Below are positions 1-11,217 of a DNA stretch of 64,000 nt, piece after piece. The translations under genes and the position numbers were made by a program. Location of the stretch: contig AP026155.1 in NCBI GenBank assembly GCA_030295235.1, forward strand, positions 558,001-622,000. Reading direction: 5' to 3'. The notes beneath the pieces are model-generated. The model was not told the origin of the DNA. It ran no database searches and worked only from the letters and a program-made list of their open reading frames with translations. Each line of letters begins with the position of its first letter. The stretch's first letter is position 1. The stretch is from Fistulifera solaris (Eukaryota > Bacillariophyta > Bacillariophyceae > Naviculales > Stauroneidaceae).

Positions 1-1101
1 ACATTTGCACCGAACGCATTCCGGAGCTGTCGCGCCAGTGATGGCAACAGTCCACCTGCTGCATTGGCGATCATTCGAAGCTTCTTAGGCGACGCGGCTC
101 CATCAATAAGATAGCCCTCTGATACTCCGGTTTGCAATATGAGCTGATGCATAGTCGGAGCAGCATAGTACCACGTAAAGGACGGCGAGCCATCCTGGAG
201 AAGTAATTGCCAGAAAAGACCCGGATCAAAGGAAGGGCAGCAAATTACGCATCCACCTGAAAAGATTGGAGAAAACACTTGTCGAATAATACCGCCAACG
301 TGGAATAAAGGCATTAGGTTGCAGTTTGTATCTTGCGGCGTCAACTTCCATGAGAGCGAGATGCAAGTCGTTGCAACAACAACATCCGCCAACAGATGGG
401 GAACGAGCTTTTTAGAACCTGTAGTCCCCGATGTAAAGAGAACTAACACTTCATCATTGTGCTGATTCGCTTGAAATCGTTTGTCCGAATACTGATCGCA
501 CTCTCTTGCTTCCAGACCAAATTTATCTATGCATCGATGTGGCGGCCAAGATAATCGACATGATGGCGCCTCCAATCGGAACAAACCTGCCCACTTGGTA
601 TCTGGAATGAGTCCAACAAGTGGGATTTTTAGCTTTTGAAATCTTTTGTGAAAGATCGCTGTCTCGCAATCCTATTATAGTATCGGCCCCAGATGTGAAA
701 AGATCGGCTTCAAGTTCCTGTTCCGCACCAAAGGCATTCAGTGGCACACAACTCGCCCAGGTCGTCGTCACAAGAATCGCGAGTGCTAGTTCTGGTCCGT
801 TCGGCAAAACGACAGCGATTCGATGACCTCGACCTACCCCAAGACTTCTGAAGACATTTCCACTCATTGTGATGCATTCATGGATTTGTTCCGTCGTAAT
901 TGGTTTTCGCCCATCAGTCGAGGCAAGCGCAGGCTTGTGCACTCCGAGTGGAAGCGCTGATAGTAAGTCGGGAAAATGAGGAAGTATTTCCTGAGCAACT
1001 TGCCAGCCCGATATGCTTCCATTAGGTTGCAACAAGTGCTGAGATCTCTGAATCAGTGGAGCGAGAGTTAACTCGACCGCTTTTGTATCGGACGATGTCA
1101 T
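1..1101 (-). CDS. AMP-binding acyl-CoA synthetase (ANL family), N-terminal part, runs off the window
   Basis: Adenylate-forming enzyme that would activate a carboxylic acid to an acyl-AMP and then a CoA thioester. The ATG is at 1101; the gene continues past position 1, so only the N-terminal part is present. The text GVGRGHRIAVVLPNGPELA followed by the P-loop-like LFTSGTTGSKKLVPH (near 425-460) and PLFHVGGIIRQ is typical of the AMP-binding domain; the closest type I recall is the peroxisomal AAE3/Pcs60 oxalyl-CoA synthetase-like group, but substrate cannot be assigned. The frame changes once near 650: upstream it ends in GLRDSDL, downstream it resumes as FHKRFQKLKIP and stays open to position 1. 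One surplus base in the assembly would explain this. No targeting peptide is evident. Confidence 0.82.
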
Positions 1102-1754
1102 TGATTAAATGTAAGTTTACTTTAGAAGGTCTCTCCGTTGCCTATGTGGGGGTACAAGATGAAGAAGAAGACGTTGTTTCAAGAAGATGGAAACAAAAAG
1201 TGCGCAATCGTCGTCTTCGAGAAACGCATGAAAGGATGATCGACGGGCTCCGCCATTGGGGACAATTTTTCCGTTGGGCTCAATTTACCTATGTATTTTG
1301 TGTACAATCACTACAACCTTAATTTTTACTTAAGGATTTACCGAAATTTAGACCTGACGATGCACTAAGTATTTGCTGGTTCGTTGTTGGAAACGGAAAA
1401 GTTGTTAATGAGGTTTCTGGTTTCTAAACAAAGTGTACTGCTACCATATTTACCGATATGTCTTACTGCAATTGGACACGGTGAATGGACAGACCGTTAC
1501 TGAGGCGGTACATACAGCACAGGACGAAGTGGGCAGGGAGACAGGGCAACCAGCAGAAGTTGGCCATCTAAGATAAGTAGTCTAGGTCTGGAAACGCCGC
1601 TAAAATTCTCCCTCGTCGTAGACGCTACGTAGAATCTTGTACGGGAGGCAGAATTTTAACGTCCTTTCCTGTAAGAAGTGAGAACCCGCATAGTTCTGCA
1701 ATCAAAATAATTATCAACAAGAATAATTGTAGCCAACATTCTATAATTAGACTA
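1102..1754. other. Intergenic region with one inverted-repeat element
   Basis: No convincing gene. It lies between the start of the acyl-CoA synthetase gene and the end of the DRTGG-protein gene and carries the 62-bp hairpin element at 1599-1660. A plus-strand open frame at 1056-1322 has no recognisable protein features. Confidence 0.6.
1599..1660. repeat. MITE-like inverted-repeat element, copy 1
   Basis: A 62-bp segment whose ends are near-perfect inverted copies: left arm GCTAAAATTCTCCCTC, right arm GAGGCAGAATTTTAAC. A near-identical copy lies at 27919-27982, differing by three substitutions and two single-base gaps. The shared text extends a few bases beyond the right arm (GTCCTT). It could be a miniature inverted-repeat transposon or a dispersed hairpin; no target duplication is obvious. 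Confidence 0.6.
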
Positions 1755-3031
1755 TTATTTATAGTTCTTCTGCTTCAAAATCGTAATTCGTTCCATCAAT
1801 AAATCAAAATCAATATACGGTTCATAATGATGTATTGCTGCATCCACGCGATGTCTGTCTTCGGCGTTTAGCTTTGCTGTATACCCGTACATGAGCTCGA
1901 GAGACTCGTCCGTTTGAAAGGGCGTTATAAGAACGGGCGGAGCTTTCGGCATGGTGATGACAAAATCGGTGAGCTGATCCGATAGTGGGTAATCTGCACA
2001 TCCTGTCATGAGAAGCGATGCTTGCCATCGCGGTGAGTGCTCGTAATTTTGCTGTGCTTCCATGAGAAATCCCAGCAAGATATCATTGCGAGAAGCGTGA
2101 CATACAAAGAGTGTTCGGCGCTGTTGTCCGTCGTCTATTACTGCACGCTGATGTCGTAACTCTTGTAAGAAAGACTCCAACGAATCAGCCACTAACTGAA
2201 GGTCTCTTCGAACACGGTAATGACGAAGTGCATGCTCTCGACCTGTTAACAAATTGCCTTTCAAAAGAACCTCTAATTCCGATAAAGCTGGGCATCCGAG
2301 AAACTGTTTGTCGGGAACAGCCCCCAGAACCGGTATATCGGGCCACTTCCGCTGCATTGCTAGCTTAAAATAGTGCATCGTTTGTTCGAATTTTTCAGGC
2401 TGTACTTGATTGACAATGACGCCGGCCACGGGGACATTGTGCACTTCACAGAGCGTCAAATTCAAAGTCAACTCGTCGATACTGCGACCCAAACCGCCGT
2501 TAACGACCAGTACCATGGGAATCCCTAGCCACGCCGCAATATCGGCGTTGCTCGCATCGACAATACTACCGACCGCGCAGTTTCCCGTTCCTTCACAAAG
2601 AATCATATCCGATCGCGAGGCAATATCGTTATAGGCCTCTTTCAGTTTTTCCTTTGCAAATCGAGCGTGATCTTGTTATCGAGATAGTCTCGTGTATAGC
2701 CCGGAGGGATAATCACAGGACTCACACTTCTCCACGGCACATGGTCCATCTGAAAATGCTCCTTAAAGAGCACGGCATCTTTGTCGACGGCCACGTCGAT
2801 GCCATTTTCATGAATGACCGTACTCTTTTCGCCGATGGGTTTAATAAATCCCACTTTATTGAATTTCTTTTGCAATCCGGACATGAGAGCCAAGCTAACG
2901 GTAGTTTTTCCAGCGTGTTGTCGAGTGGCAGCGACATAAAAGGAGGGCACAGCATCATCGACGTTACTCGAGAATGGCCGATTACAAGAACGCTTTTTCA
3001 GCACTAATGAGAGCCTTGAAGAATATCTCAT
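1755..3031 (-). CDS. BioD-like P-loop plus DRTGG domain protein (Pta N-terminal-like)
   Basis: Resembles the N-terminal half of long bacterial phosphotransacetylases. The first domain is a BioD/CobQ-like P-loop ATPase (AATRQHAGKTTVSLALMSG near residues 33-51; CEGTGNCAVGS further on), the second a DRTGG-like domain (TLFVCHASRNDI, LLMTGCADYP). No C-terminal acetyltransferase domain follows before the stop at 1755. The ATG at 3031 is preferred over an in-frame GTG at 3043. The N-terminus (MRYSSRLSLVLKKRSCNRPF) is Arg/Ser-rich and looks mitochondrial. The frame breaks near 2648; one more A in the run AGGAAAAAC joins both halves as QRKKLKEAYNDIASR. Function unknown; a regulatory or nucleotide-binding role is inference. 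Confidence 0.75.
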
Positions 3032-3309
3032 TCCAAAGAGCACTCTGAATCTCTAATATGGTAAGGAAACACGAAAGAAGGAATTGTTGTGGATGTGAAA
3101 AGCCAATGGCTGACACGACGCATGGGTGTTTTTGTTTTGCGAGAAAGGCGAGAAAGTGCAAAAAGTGCCGAAAGGAACGATCTGATTGCATTCACGTAAG
3201 GTCGTGAATGAAGCTCATCGGCGAACAAGAGACGAGAGAGACTGCCTTATCTCACATGACTAAACAATATTATGATAACAATACAATAACAGAACTACTT
3301 TCAATCCTT
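3032..3309. other. Short intergenic region
   Basis: About 280 bp between two minus-strand genes; I see no gene or structured element in it. Confidence 0.5.
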
Positions 3310-4414
3310 TTATTGCGAGGTATCACGAACATAGTACAGCTCCTTTAAAACATCAAAAACGGAAATGCGCTTCATCAAGTCCTGCTCCCAACACACTTTC
3401 ATCAGATGAATCAGCGTATCTTCAACCGTCGAGCGATTGTAGAAAGAGGGGTCAATGTAAGGTCGTTTCAAACCCTTTCCAATCATATTGTAAAGGTCTT
3501 CCCGTTCGCCTTGGTACTCGTAATGCGGCCACATACCCGTCAACAACCTGTAAAAGTTGTTGCCCAAGGAATACGTATCGGATGCTTCGTTGCCGTCTTC
3601 GCAACGTAGATCTTCCGGTGCGCAATAGGACCCATCATAGAAACGTTCTGTTAAGCAATAGTCGGCACCGTCCCAGGTAAAGATATGTCCCTTGTTGAAA
3701 TCGTTAAGCTTGGTGTCCTTTCCGGAACGAAACCATTGAGGCGAATGAAAATCTCCGTGCATCATGGCATCACCCAAGGCCTCAATAATGTTAGCGTCGG
3801 TAAGGATCTGCGTGAACCGTTTCGCATCAAATTGTAGTTCCGGGTCCGCTAAAATGGTCGTTTTGTATACGACATTCGCGGCTTGGAACCACCACGCATC
3901 GCGATAGGTTCCGGTTCCCAAGTGCTCGACTTGTTCTTTGATACAAGGCTTCGTCCATGGCAATTTCATGAAAGGCGTGGCATGTCGAATGCACCGTCCG
4001 AGCCCAGTTGGTTCGGCGACACGTGGCGCTAACATGTTCGTCCGGGTCATACTCTTCCTCCAGATCGGGATCATCGATCGATTTCAAAAAGGCTTTGCGC
4101 CATGTTGCATAGTCATCTGCTGCACGGATGAGGATCTCGGTGTAATTGCCCGGTTCGTAGAAAACGATGTTGAATCGTTCGTTCGTCGACATCCTTTGGG
4201 AAGAAGAGCGTCGCATCCACAGATTTACTGATTTGGGATGATCACGATGCGTCACATCTCTCTGTTGAATTGATTGTGTAAATTTGTGATGGAATAGTAT
4301 TGTTGATAGGAAACAAAACGAAAGAATGACACCCAGTCGCAACAAGGCGGTTGCCTGGGAGGTTAACACAAGATGATTCGACCTCGGCCTAACTCGTTTG
4401 CGCAACACTGGCAT
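3310..4414 (-). CDS. Membrane-anchored protein kinase-like protein
   Basis: Starts at ATG 4414. A basic N-terminus (MPVLRKRVRPRSNH) is followed by one hydrophobic helix (LLRLGVILSFCFLSTILF, about residues 25-42), suggesting a type II membrane protein with its kinase-like domain on the far side. Kinase-like landmarks in order are a glycine loop (LGTGTYRDAW), a possible VAIK lysine (VVYKTTIL), a catalytic-loop equivalent HGDFHSPQW, a DFG equivalent NDFNKG, APE (CAPEDL), SDTYSLGNNFYRLLTG and a C-terminal CW...R motif. The key Asp residues are kept, so activity is possible although HRD and DFG are non-standard. The frame changes near 3939; one base too many in GAAGCCTTGTATC would explain it (DEACIKEQVEHLGTG). 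Substrate unknown. Confidence 0.7.
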
Positions 4415-4750
4415 GATGGTTGATTGAAAGTTTTTCAGCAGTATCTAATGATCTCGTTGTTCATATTCGAAAAAGGTAGAAGGTAACACTGATATAATAT
4501 TTTCTTTCAAATGAAAACGTTGTGTCTCACACGCGAAACGCAATTCTGCATTTGAGAGCCGACTGTACGCTGTACGAGGCCATGTTTGTCATCACCTTAG
4601 CTACTATAGTCGACCATCATTTCATCACAAGATCCGAAATAGACTGCGCATCAAGCTGCCAAGTTCTTAGTCGTCTTGAAACTAGACGTGAAGCAAATAG
4701 ACGGAAACTCTTACCAGCAGCATAATGATTAGCAATTGTTATTTTGTTGA
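4415..4750. other. Intergenic region
   Basis: Roughly 335 bp between the kinase-like gene and the 3' end of the Ca2+ ATPase gene. The plus-strand open frame at 4522-4725 has no supporting features. Confidence 0.5.
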
Positions 4751-7700
4751 CTAAAGAATGAGCGGCTTTCGTTTCGATTGGTGCTTACTGTCTTCGCTGT
4801 ATTTCCACCGACCGACGGCTTTCAAGACCTCTTCGAGAATCAAGATGGGAGCTGCCCAGCTTAGTACGGTCACCCAATTATCCAAAGAAAGAGGTACCAA
4901 CCCGAAGCTCTCCCCGATTTTGGGAAAGCCAAGACTGGAACTGTATACGACAAAGAGATGCAAGAGAGAAGGAACCGCGACACCGGCCAGCAGCCACGGG
5001 TTACTTTGTGGTCCAACGCGAAAGAGCGACTGGTCTACCGAAACCGCGGAGAGTGCTTTGAACATCTCCATGGTCACCAACGTTGTAAGCGACAAAGTTT
5101 GTGGTAACATACGTCCCGATCCCTGGAAAAGTTCCGTACACGTGGTGGCACTCTGTGGACTCCAAAATTGCCCACATTGGCTCCAGGACGAAAGCTCACT
5201 AAGACTGATCCCCTGAGCGAGATAATGCTGAGCAAACACCGCGATGGTCGCCAATCCTACATACATTCCAGTAATACAGTAGCGCAAAAACAACCATTTG
5301 GTCATGATGGGTTCATCGCTCGGACGAGGTGGTGCGTCCATCAAACCGGGTGCCGGTGGATTGAAGCCTAAAGCGGTAGCGGGTGGACCATCGGTTACCA
5401 AGTTGACCCACAAAAGATGCATGGCCGTCAAAGGTTCCGGAAAACCAGCTAGAGTGGCGAAGAAAATGGCGCATATTTCTCCAATGTTGCAACTAATTAG
5501 AAAGCAGATGAATGATTGCATATTGGCGTAAATGCGACGCCCCTCTTCGATTGCTGTAACGATGGTAGAAAAGTTGTCATCAGCTAAAACCATGTCGGCT
5601 GCTTCTTTTGCAACTCTGAAAGTAATGGTAAATATAAGGCGATGAACAGGCGTAAACGCTAAAACGCCAAGAAAATACTTACTCAGTTCCAGTTATACCC
5701 ATGGCTAATCCTATGGAAGCTTGCTGAAGAGCAGGAGCATCTGATGAAAGCAAAACAAGAAGTCCATGTGTGAGACTTTCAATCGATGCGCAAAGTTAGC
5801 AACAGGAAGACTTACCGTTAACACCTTAAATGAAAAAACATCAACAGAAAATTCGGGAACAGAGTGTGAGTAACGCAAATGACGCATCATCAGCGTAGAT
5901 AACATGACACCTACCGTCGCCTGTCATTGCAGTGATTTCGTTTAAAGAAGACTGTAAAATACGTCGAATTAGACCCCGAGCTCCAGCTCCAAGTATCTTT
6001 CAGTTTCATGCACTTACTTGCAACATCTGGACAAGTTTTTGCTTGTCAGCCGGCTCTGCACGGCAAAATACAATGTTATCTTCGCTGAGAATTTTCAGCT
6101 GTTCATTTTTCGGTTTGAGAAAGAATTCACGGCCTTCAAACGCTTTAATGGGACTGCCGTCATCTTCGGAAGGAAAGATATTCACATCGCGCGCAATAGC
6201 CACCGCAGTATCACGTGCATCACCGGTGATCATGAGCACTCTGATCCCTGCAGCTGTGCACTGGCGAATACTTTCGGCGACTTCCGGTCTTGCGGGATCC
6301 TTAATACCAACAAAGCCGACCAAAGTTAAACCGCTTTCTATATGTTTGTACGTTTCTGGCTTTGAAAGCAATGGGTGTTTCGTTATATCGGCACCTGAGT
6401 CGTCGTTCAAATCGGGTTGGAAGTTTTTCAGACTATTTTCGAGCTGGTTCGTATCTTTCACCGCCAATGCAAGACACCGTAATGGCCTTGCCGCCATGTC
6501 GGATAGTTTAATGTCAATAGCTCGACGCATTTCACCCGTCAGCTTGACGATTGTGCCGTCACGAAGTTTTACATTTGTACACCGTTCCAGAAGCAGATTG
6601 GGAGCTCCTTTTACATACAATCGGTTTCCCCTCAAAAGCCCCGAGCGATAGTTGCACAAAACAGACATCGACTTGCGGTCACGGCTAAACTCGAGTGTTG
6701 CTACACGTGGGTACGATGATCTCCAGGCATCGACGTTCGCACTGGCAAGAATACTAGGCGCAACATCAATATGAAGACCTTTACGGTCAACCTTTCTCCC
6801 TCCACCATCTTCTAGATAATGTGACATACCTCCTAATTTCTCCGCCAAAACACAAAGCGCAGCTTCCGTCGGCTCTCCTACACGCTCAAATGGCTTGACA
6901 TTGTCCTTATCCTTCTTTTCTTCTACCACTGCATCATTTCCCATAATTTTGGCATCATTGCAGAGTGCACATATTGCTGCTATATCCGCCACCGCTCCTT
7001 GCGGCTTGTTCATGACTTCTCGGTCGCATTCAATACCATCTACCATGCCGATGGGTGAATACGAAACTCCTTGTATGACATGCTCCACGAGAAAATCGCC
7101 ACCCTTTTTCTTATCTGGCAATTGCTCCATCAGCACCAAACTGACGGCCGTCATCTCGTTCGTGGTGAGTGTCCCCGTCTTGTCGGTACAAATGACCGAT
7201 GTACAACCCAATGTTTCCACCGCCGGCAATTTACGAACAATGACATTGCGTTTCGCCATGCGTCGTGTCCCCAAACTGAGACACAGAGTAATCACGGCGG
7301 GAAGCCCTTCCGGAATGGCCGCTACACCCAAAGCCACCGATACTTTGGCATAATACAAAGCACCTTCCCACGTAGATGAAAAGGTCGGATCATTCATTTT
7401 GGGAATGGACACGACCCACACCGCCAAACAAATGATAGCAATAACGACCGTCAGAGTCTGACCAAAATCATCCAATTTGACCGCCAATGGTGTTTTGGGT
7501 GCTACTGCTTCCGTAACACCTTGTTGAATTTTTTCCGAATTGGGTGTACACACCCGTTTGGACGACGACCGCTTGTCCGGTTCCTCGTGTCACGACGGTC
7601 CCCGCATACAACATGCCCTTTTGATCCTGCACGGGACGATTCGATTCTGTCAGTAATCCCTGATCGGCCGGATATTTGTTGACCGTCATGGATTCTCCCG

Positions 7701-8534
7701 TCAAACTTCCTTCATCAACGGCCAAGACCGCCGATTGCAAGGATATCAACCGTGCATCGGCCGGTATTTTGTCTCCGACACGGACTTGAATGACATCACC
7801 CGGTACCAATTCTGCCGCGGAAATGACGGTGACGGTATGATCTCGTACTACAGTCGCCGAGCGGGCTTGCAATTGCTGCAAGGCCGCCAATGAATCGGCC
7901 GCCGATTGACTTTGCCAAACACCGACGGCCGCATTGAGCACCAAAATGGCCAAAATCACCGCCGGTTCCACAAAGGATTTCCATAAAGCTTCTTCCATGG
8001 CTTCGGCAGAACTTTGACGAACTTCCATCCACGAAAAGAGGGCCGACAAGACGGCGACGCCCAACAAGATTTGGACCAATCGATCCGAGAATTGTTCCAA
8101 AATTACTGCAAAAAAAAATAAAAAAAAGAAACACAAGATCAGTAATGAAAATTAGTAGGGACAGCCACCATTCCACGGAACTTACATTCCCATATCGAGG
8201 GAGGAGCCGCTTGTTGCAATTCATTGACACCGTATTTTTCTAAACGGGCTTTCGCTTCTGCCGTTGTCAAACCTCCTGTCGAAGATTGCAAAATCTTCCA
8301 CAATTCCGCCAAGGGCGTACTTCCCGCATCCAATGTCGTCGCATTGTATTCTACAACTTCTGGAAGGGATGAAGCAATTTCTAATTGTGTGGGTTGATTC
8401 TTCCGAAATCGCACACCGCCGCCACCACCACCACGAATCATCATCGAAACGAGACGAGGTAATGCCAAGGCTGTCGACGCATCGGATAATAATACGACGA
8501 GAAAGATCGCGAGATGCGCTGCGATGCCTCTCAT
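4751..8534 (-). CDS. SERCA-type (P2A) Ca2+-transporting ATPase
   Basis: Pumps Ca2+ out of the cytosol at the cost of ATP. Six exons: 8534-8186, 8105-6018, 5951-5915, 5824-5816, 5740-5683, 5615-4751; all introns are GT-AG (66-90 bp). Landmarks: an N-terminal cation-ATPase domain (LTTAEAKARLEKYGVNEL), the actuator motif DEGSLTGES, the M4 Ca2+ site VAAIPEGLPAV, the phosphorylation site DKTGTLT, MITGDARDTA, and hinge TGDGVND assembled across three exons including a 9-nt microexon. The C-terminal exon has several membrane helices. ATG 8534 is preferred over an in-frame TTG at 8546; it gives a signal-like N-terminus (MRGIAAHLAIFLVVLLS), unusual for SERCA and possibly for an internal membrane. The run of six T at 7529-7534 shifts the frame; five would give QFGKIQQGVTE. 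Close to full family length. Confidence 0.93.
5816..5824 (-). other. 9-nt microexon of the Ca2+ ATPase gene
   Basis: On the minus strand the text reads TTTAAG|GTGTTAACG|GTAAGT, so the exon is GTGTTAACG. Joined to GACG upstream and ATGCTCCTGC downstream it gives the invariant hinge motif DGVNDAPAL of P-type ATPases, which strongly supports its use. Flanking introns are 5825-5914 and 5741-5815. Confidence 0.9.
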
Positions 8535-8879
8535 ATTTTCGTTCAAGACTGTTCAACAGATCAATGAATCAATGTGTGTTCAAGGAGCGAAGAAGAAATG
8601 AAAACATACAATTAAAAAGACAATTAGACAATTAGATACGTTTTTGTGGATGTTCGATTTGTTGTTGGGAAACAGAGCGGGTGGTAAAATTCGTGACAGA
8701 TCCTTTAAGGTTAACACATATATTAATGCTTTTGAAAATCCCATTTCTTCGAACGAGACGGGTCAAATTCAAAACAATCAAAACTTCACAACGTCACAAC
8801 ATGAAAATCGAAATAGAGTGAACCCAGGTATTCAGATCGTCAAAAGCTATAGGTTATTCGATCATACAGTTGTCATGAA
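8535..8879. other. Intergenic region
   Basis: About 345 bp upstream of the Ca2+ ATPase start and downstream of the next minus-strand gene; nothing recognisable. Confidence 0.5.
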
Positions 8880-9533
8880 TCATCGTACTTTGACAGTATA
8901 CGTTCCTTCCGGACCTTGGAATTCCACCGTCTTGGGTTTTTTCTGCTTGGCTGAAGTCGCCGATTTCTTCTTGCCCCACAACGAAAACAAGCCCTTCTTT
9001 GCATTATTGTCATTGACAATAATATCGTGTTGCGTCCGTTCCCGACTCATACGCACACGACGGGCATCATGGATGGCGCGCGACAAGTCTCGTTTGGAAT
9101 AACCGGCATTCAACAAAATGTATTCACGCACATCTTCACTCAGCAGGCCGCGCGATGTGGTTCCGCGATGCTTGGTTTCAAAGTCATCGACGGCTACTTC
9201 GAGTTGTTTGTGAGATTGCCAGGCAATGGTAATGGGTGGACCCAATAGCGGACACGGATTGTCTCCCAATTCGTACGTGTGACAGTACACGTGAACCGTT
9301 GACCATCGTACGGCGTTTGTGCTCTTTCGAGAGGCATATTCGCATTTTAACGATTCTTCTTGACTCTTTCGCTTTAAACATCCGGGACGCAGAGAATGAT
9401 TCGATCGAATACAATCCCATGATTCCGGAACAGTACTGGTCGAAGAGAAGCTTTCCTGTTTGTGTCGTACATAAACGGTTGCTTTCTGCGGAAGGTAAGC
9501 TGTGGATGTTTCGTCAACGCTGGACATTGACAT
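8880..9533 (-). CDS. Hypothetical protein with GDNPxxxxGPP motif
   Basis: Protein of about 217 residues with the motif HTYELGDNPCPLLGPPITIAW near the middle, which I associate with a lineage-expanded diatom family of unknown function. The C-terminus is Lys-rich (LWGKKKSATSAKQKKPK) and ends in an acidic-basic tail. I choose ATG 9533 (MSMSSVDETS); an in-frame ATG at 9683 would add 50 residues of low-complexity, poorly supported sequence. No signal peptide or membrane helix from ATG 9533. The role cannot be inferred from neighbours. Confidence 0.65.
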   Translation of the reverse strand: MSMSSVDETSTAYLPQKATVYVRHKQESFSSTSTVPESWDCIRSNHSLRPGCLKRKSQEESLKCEYASRKSTNAVRWSTVHVYCHTYELGDNPCPLLGPPITIAWQSHKQLEVAVDDFETKHRGTTSRGLLSEDVREYILLNAGYSKRDLSRAIHDARRVRMSRERTQHDIIVNDNNAKKGLFSLWGKKKSATSAKQKKPKTVEFQGPEGTYTVKVR

Positions 9534-10244
9534 TTTGTTCTTGCAGTTGAAAGAGATGAACAGCAGGCGACAATACAAAGATATCAAAGAATGAGAGAAA
9601 TTGTGTGAGACCTTCATGTAAGTGCGATGAGAATTTTCGGGGGTCTGGAAAAAGTCGACGTGGTGGATTGGAGCATTTTGCATCTGTATAAGAGTTTATG
9701 TACCTAAGGATTCAAAATTCAAAGTACCCGAACCATGTGCCACGTAATAGCATGTGTTTCCCGAAGAGTAGTATCGGGTCGTGGTCTTCTTCCACGTAAG
9801 TCCTTTCCCTCATAGGAAGAAAGTGACGTCAAGGTAGCTAATTGAAGCGTGTAGAAAAGAAATAGATGCGCAGAAATCACAGGACACCCAACATTCGACT
9901 TGCTATGTGATTGGTTGAATAAAGGAACTAGGTGCGTCAACAACGACTCTTGCCTCTGGATATCATTGCCTTGCTCTTAGCAAGTCGAAGTTGGCAGTTG
10001 TGGGACAAGCAACAACGTAAGCATCTATTGAATCATCTTAGTAGCAGCGAAAGGATCCTTCATGAAAGAAATAGTTGCTGCTTTCTATTCGATGGAAATG
10101 GAAAATATTCAAGTTTGGTGGACTCAAAGTAAGAATTTAGTTCGTTAGCACTCGCAAACTATTTGCGATAACTTAACCTTAAAAAAGCCGTAAGTATAAC
10201 GCTTTCCCAAGTTATAATTCAGCCATCCTATGTACGCTCGTTAG
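9534..10244. other. Intergenic region
   Basis: About 700 bp between two minus-strand genes. Small open frames on both strands lack any coding signature; no repeat or RNA gene seen. Confidence 0.5.
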
Positions 10245-11217
10245 CTAATAGTCGCTCAAAACCAAATCATCCAGGCCGCTCGGATCCGTTCCTTCTAACT
10301 GTGCGAGCACAATTTGGACACAAATACCTGTCAGTATCCCTAGTTTCTGTTTGTGAGGTACAGACGGAATCCATACCCATAAGAGCATCAGTAAACCCAC
10401 AAAGAAGCCCATGCAAAACCCCCCAAACAAAATCGCGATCCGTCCCTACAGAAACGCTCATCCCACCCCTCCACTCAGGAGCATCCGTTCGATTCGATCC
10501 CGTCCATTCCATCGTTTCCCCCATATTCAATCGAAATTCCGAAGTCGGCCCTTGTGATTGCATCCACGCCTCCTCTTGAAGCAGCCTTCGCTGAACGAGA
10601 TCCGTTTCACCTCGAGCCGCCTCTTCGGCTGCGGCGGGATTGTCTCGAATCCAGCGGTCCACCGATCGACTGAAGTAGGCCCGTATTGTAGCCACTTCTG
10701 ATCGACGGAACCCAACCGAGTCTCGAAGTCGATCAAAGCCCAAACGCCGCCGTGGTGATGCTCTTTGTCCTAACTCCAGACGTTCACTCTCCTCGTCTTC
10801 CTCCTCATCACTCCGACGCCGGACCGCTCGCCCCGTCGAATCGATCCCCGAACCCCTTAAAGCATTCGACGCACAGGGAGAAGCAGCGGCCGCTTGCGCC
10901 CCCGATTTGTTCGAAACAACGGCATGAATGACATGATCGTTCTGAATGTTAAAGTCCTGCAACAACGCTGTATCGGGTGCCAACAGCCGACCCGCCGCAA
11001 TCAAGCGAATGTAAGGCTCTGGTTTCGTCGGCGTTTCGAGCGCCGACAACACGGCTTTCTTGACTGTAGCAATCGTATCTTCGACGAAGACATGAATTTC
11101 CACATCCCGTGATGATTTGATGCGCAATCGAATCGAACGTTTCTGTTTCTCAATGTCATCCTCGACATCACTCGAATTTAGAGGATCGCGTCGTCGCAAG
11201 GTCTGAAAGAACGCCAT
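10245..11217 (-). CDS. Ubiquitin-like domain membrane protein, Dsc3/TMUB-like
   Basis: The N-terminal half (residues about 28-100) reads as a ubiquitin-like fold (IRLRIKSSRDVEIHVFVED...IRLIAAGRLLAPDTALLQDF). An acidic, low-complexity linker follows, then GFDRLRDSVGFRRSEVATIR, which matches the C-terminal domain of the fungal Dsc3 subunit (DUF2407) of the Golgi/ER Dsc E3 ligase, and an RxxxxxWxxDN stretch. The C-terminus carries two hydrophobic segments once a frame change at the C run 10419-10424 is allowed for (five C instead of six gives DFVWGFCMGFFVGLLMLLW), ending at the stop at 10245. Inferred role: membrane-protein quality control with an E3 ligase. Start ATG 11217. Confidence 0.7.

Noticed and set aside
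1056-1322. Plus-strand open frame overlapping the acyl-CoA synthetase start
   Set aside because: No domain, odd composition, and it overlaps a conserved gene on the other strand.
6895-7379. Long plus-strand open frames opposite the Ca2+ ATPase gene
   Set aside because: Shadow frames of a strongly conserved coding strand; no protein features of their own.
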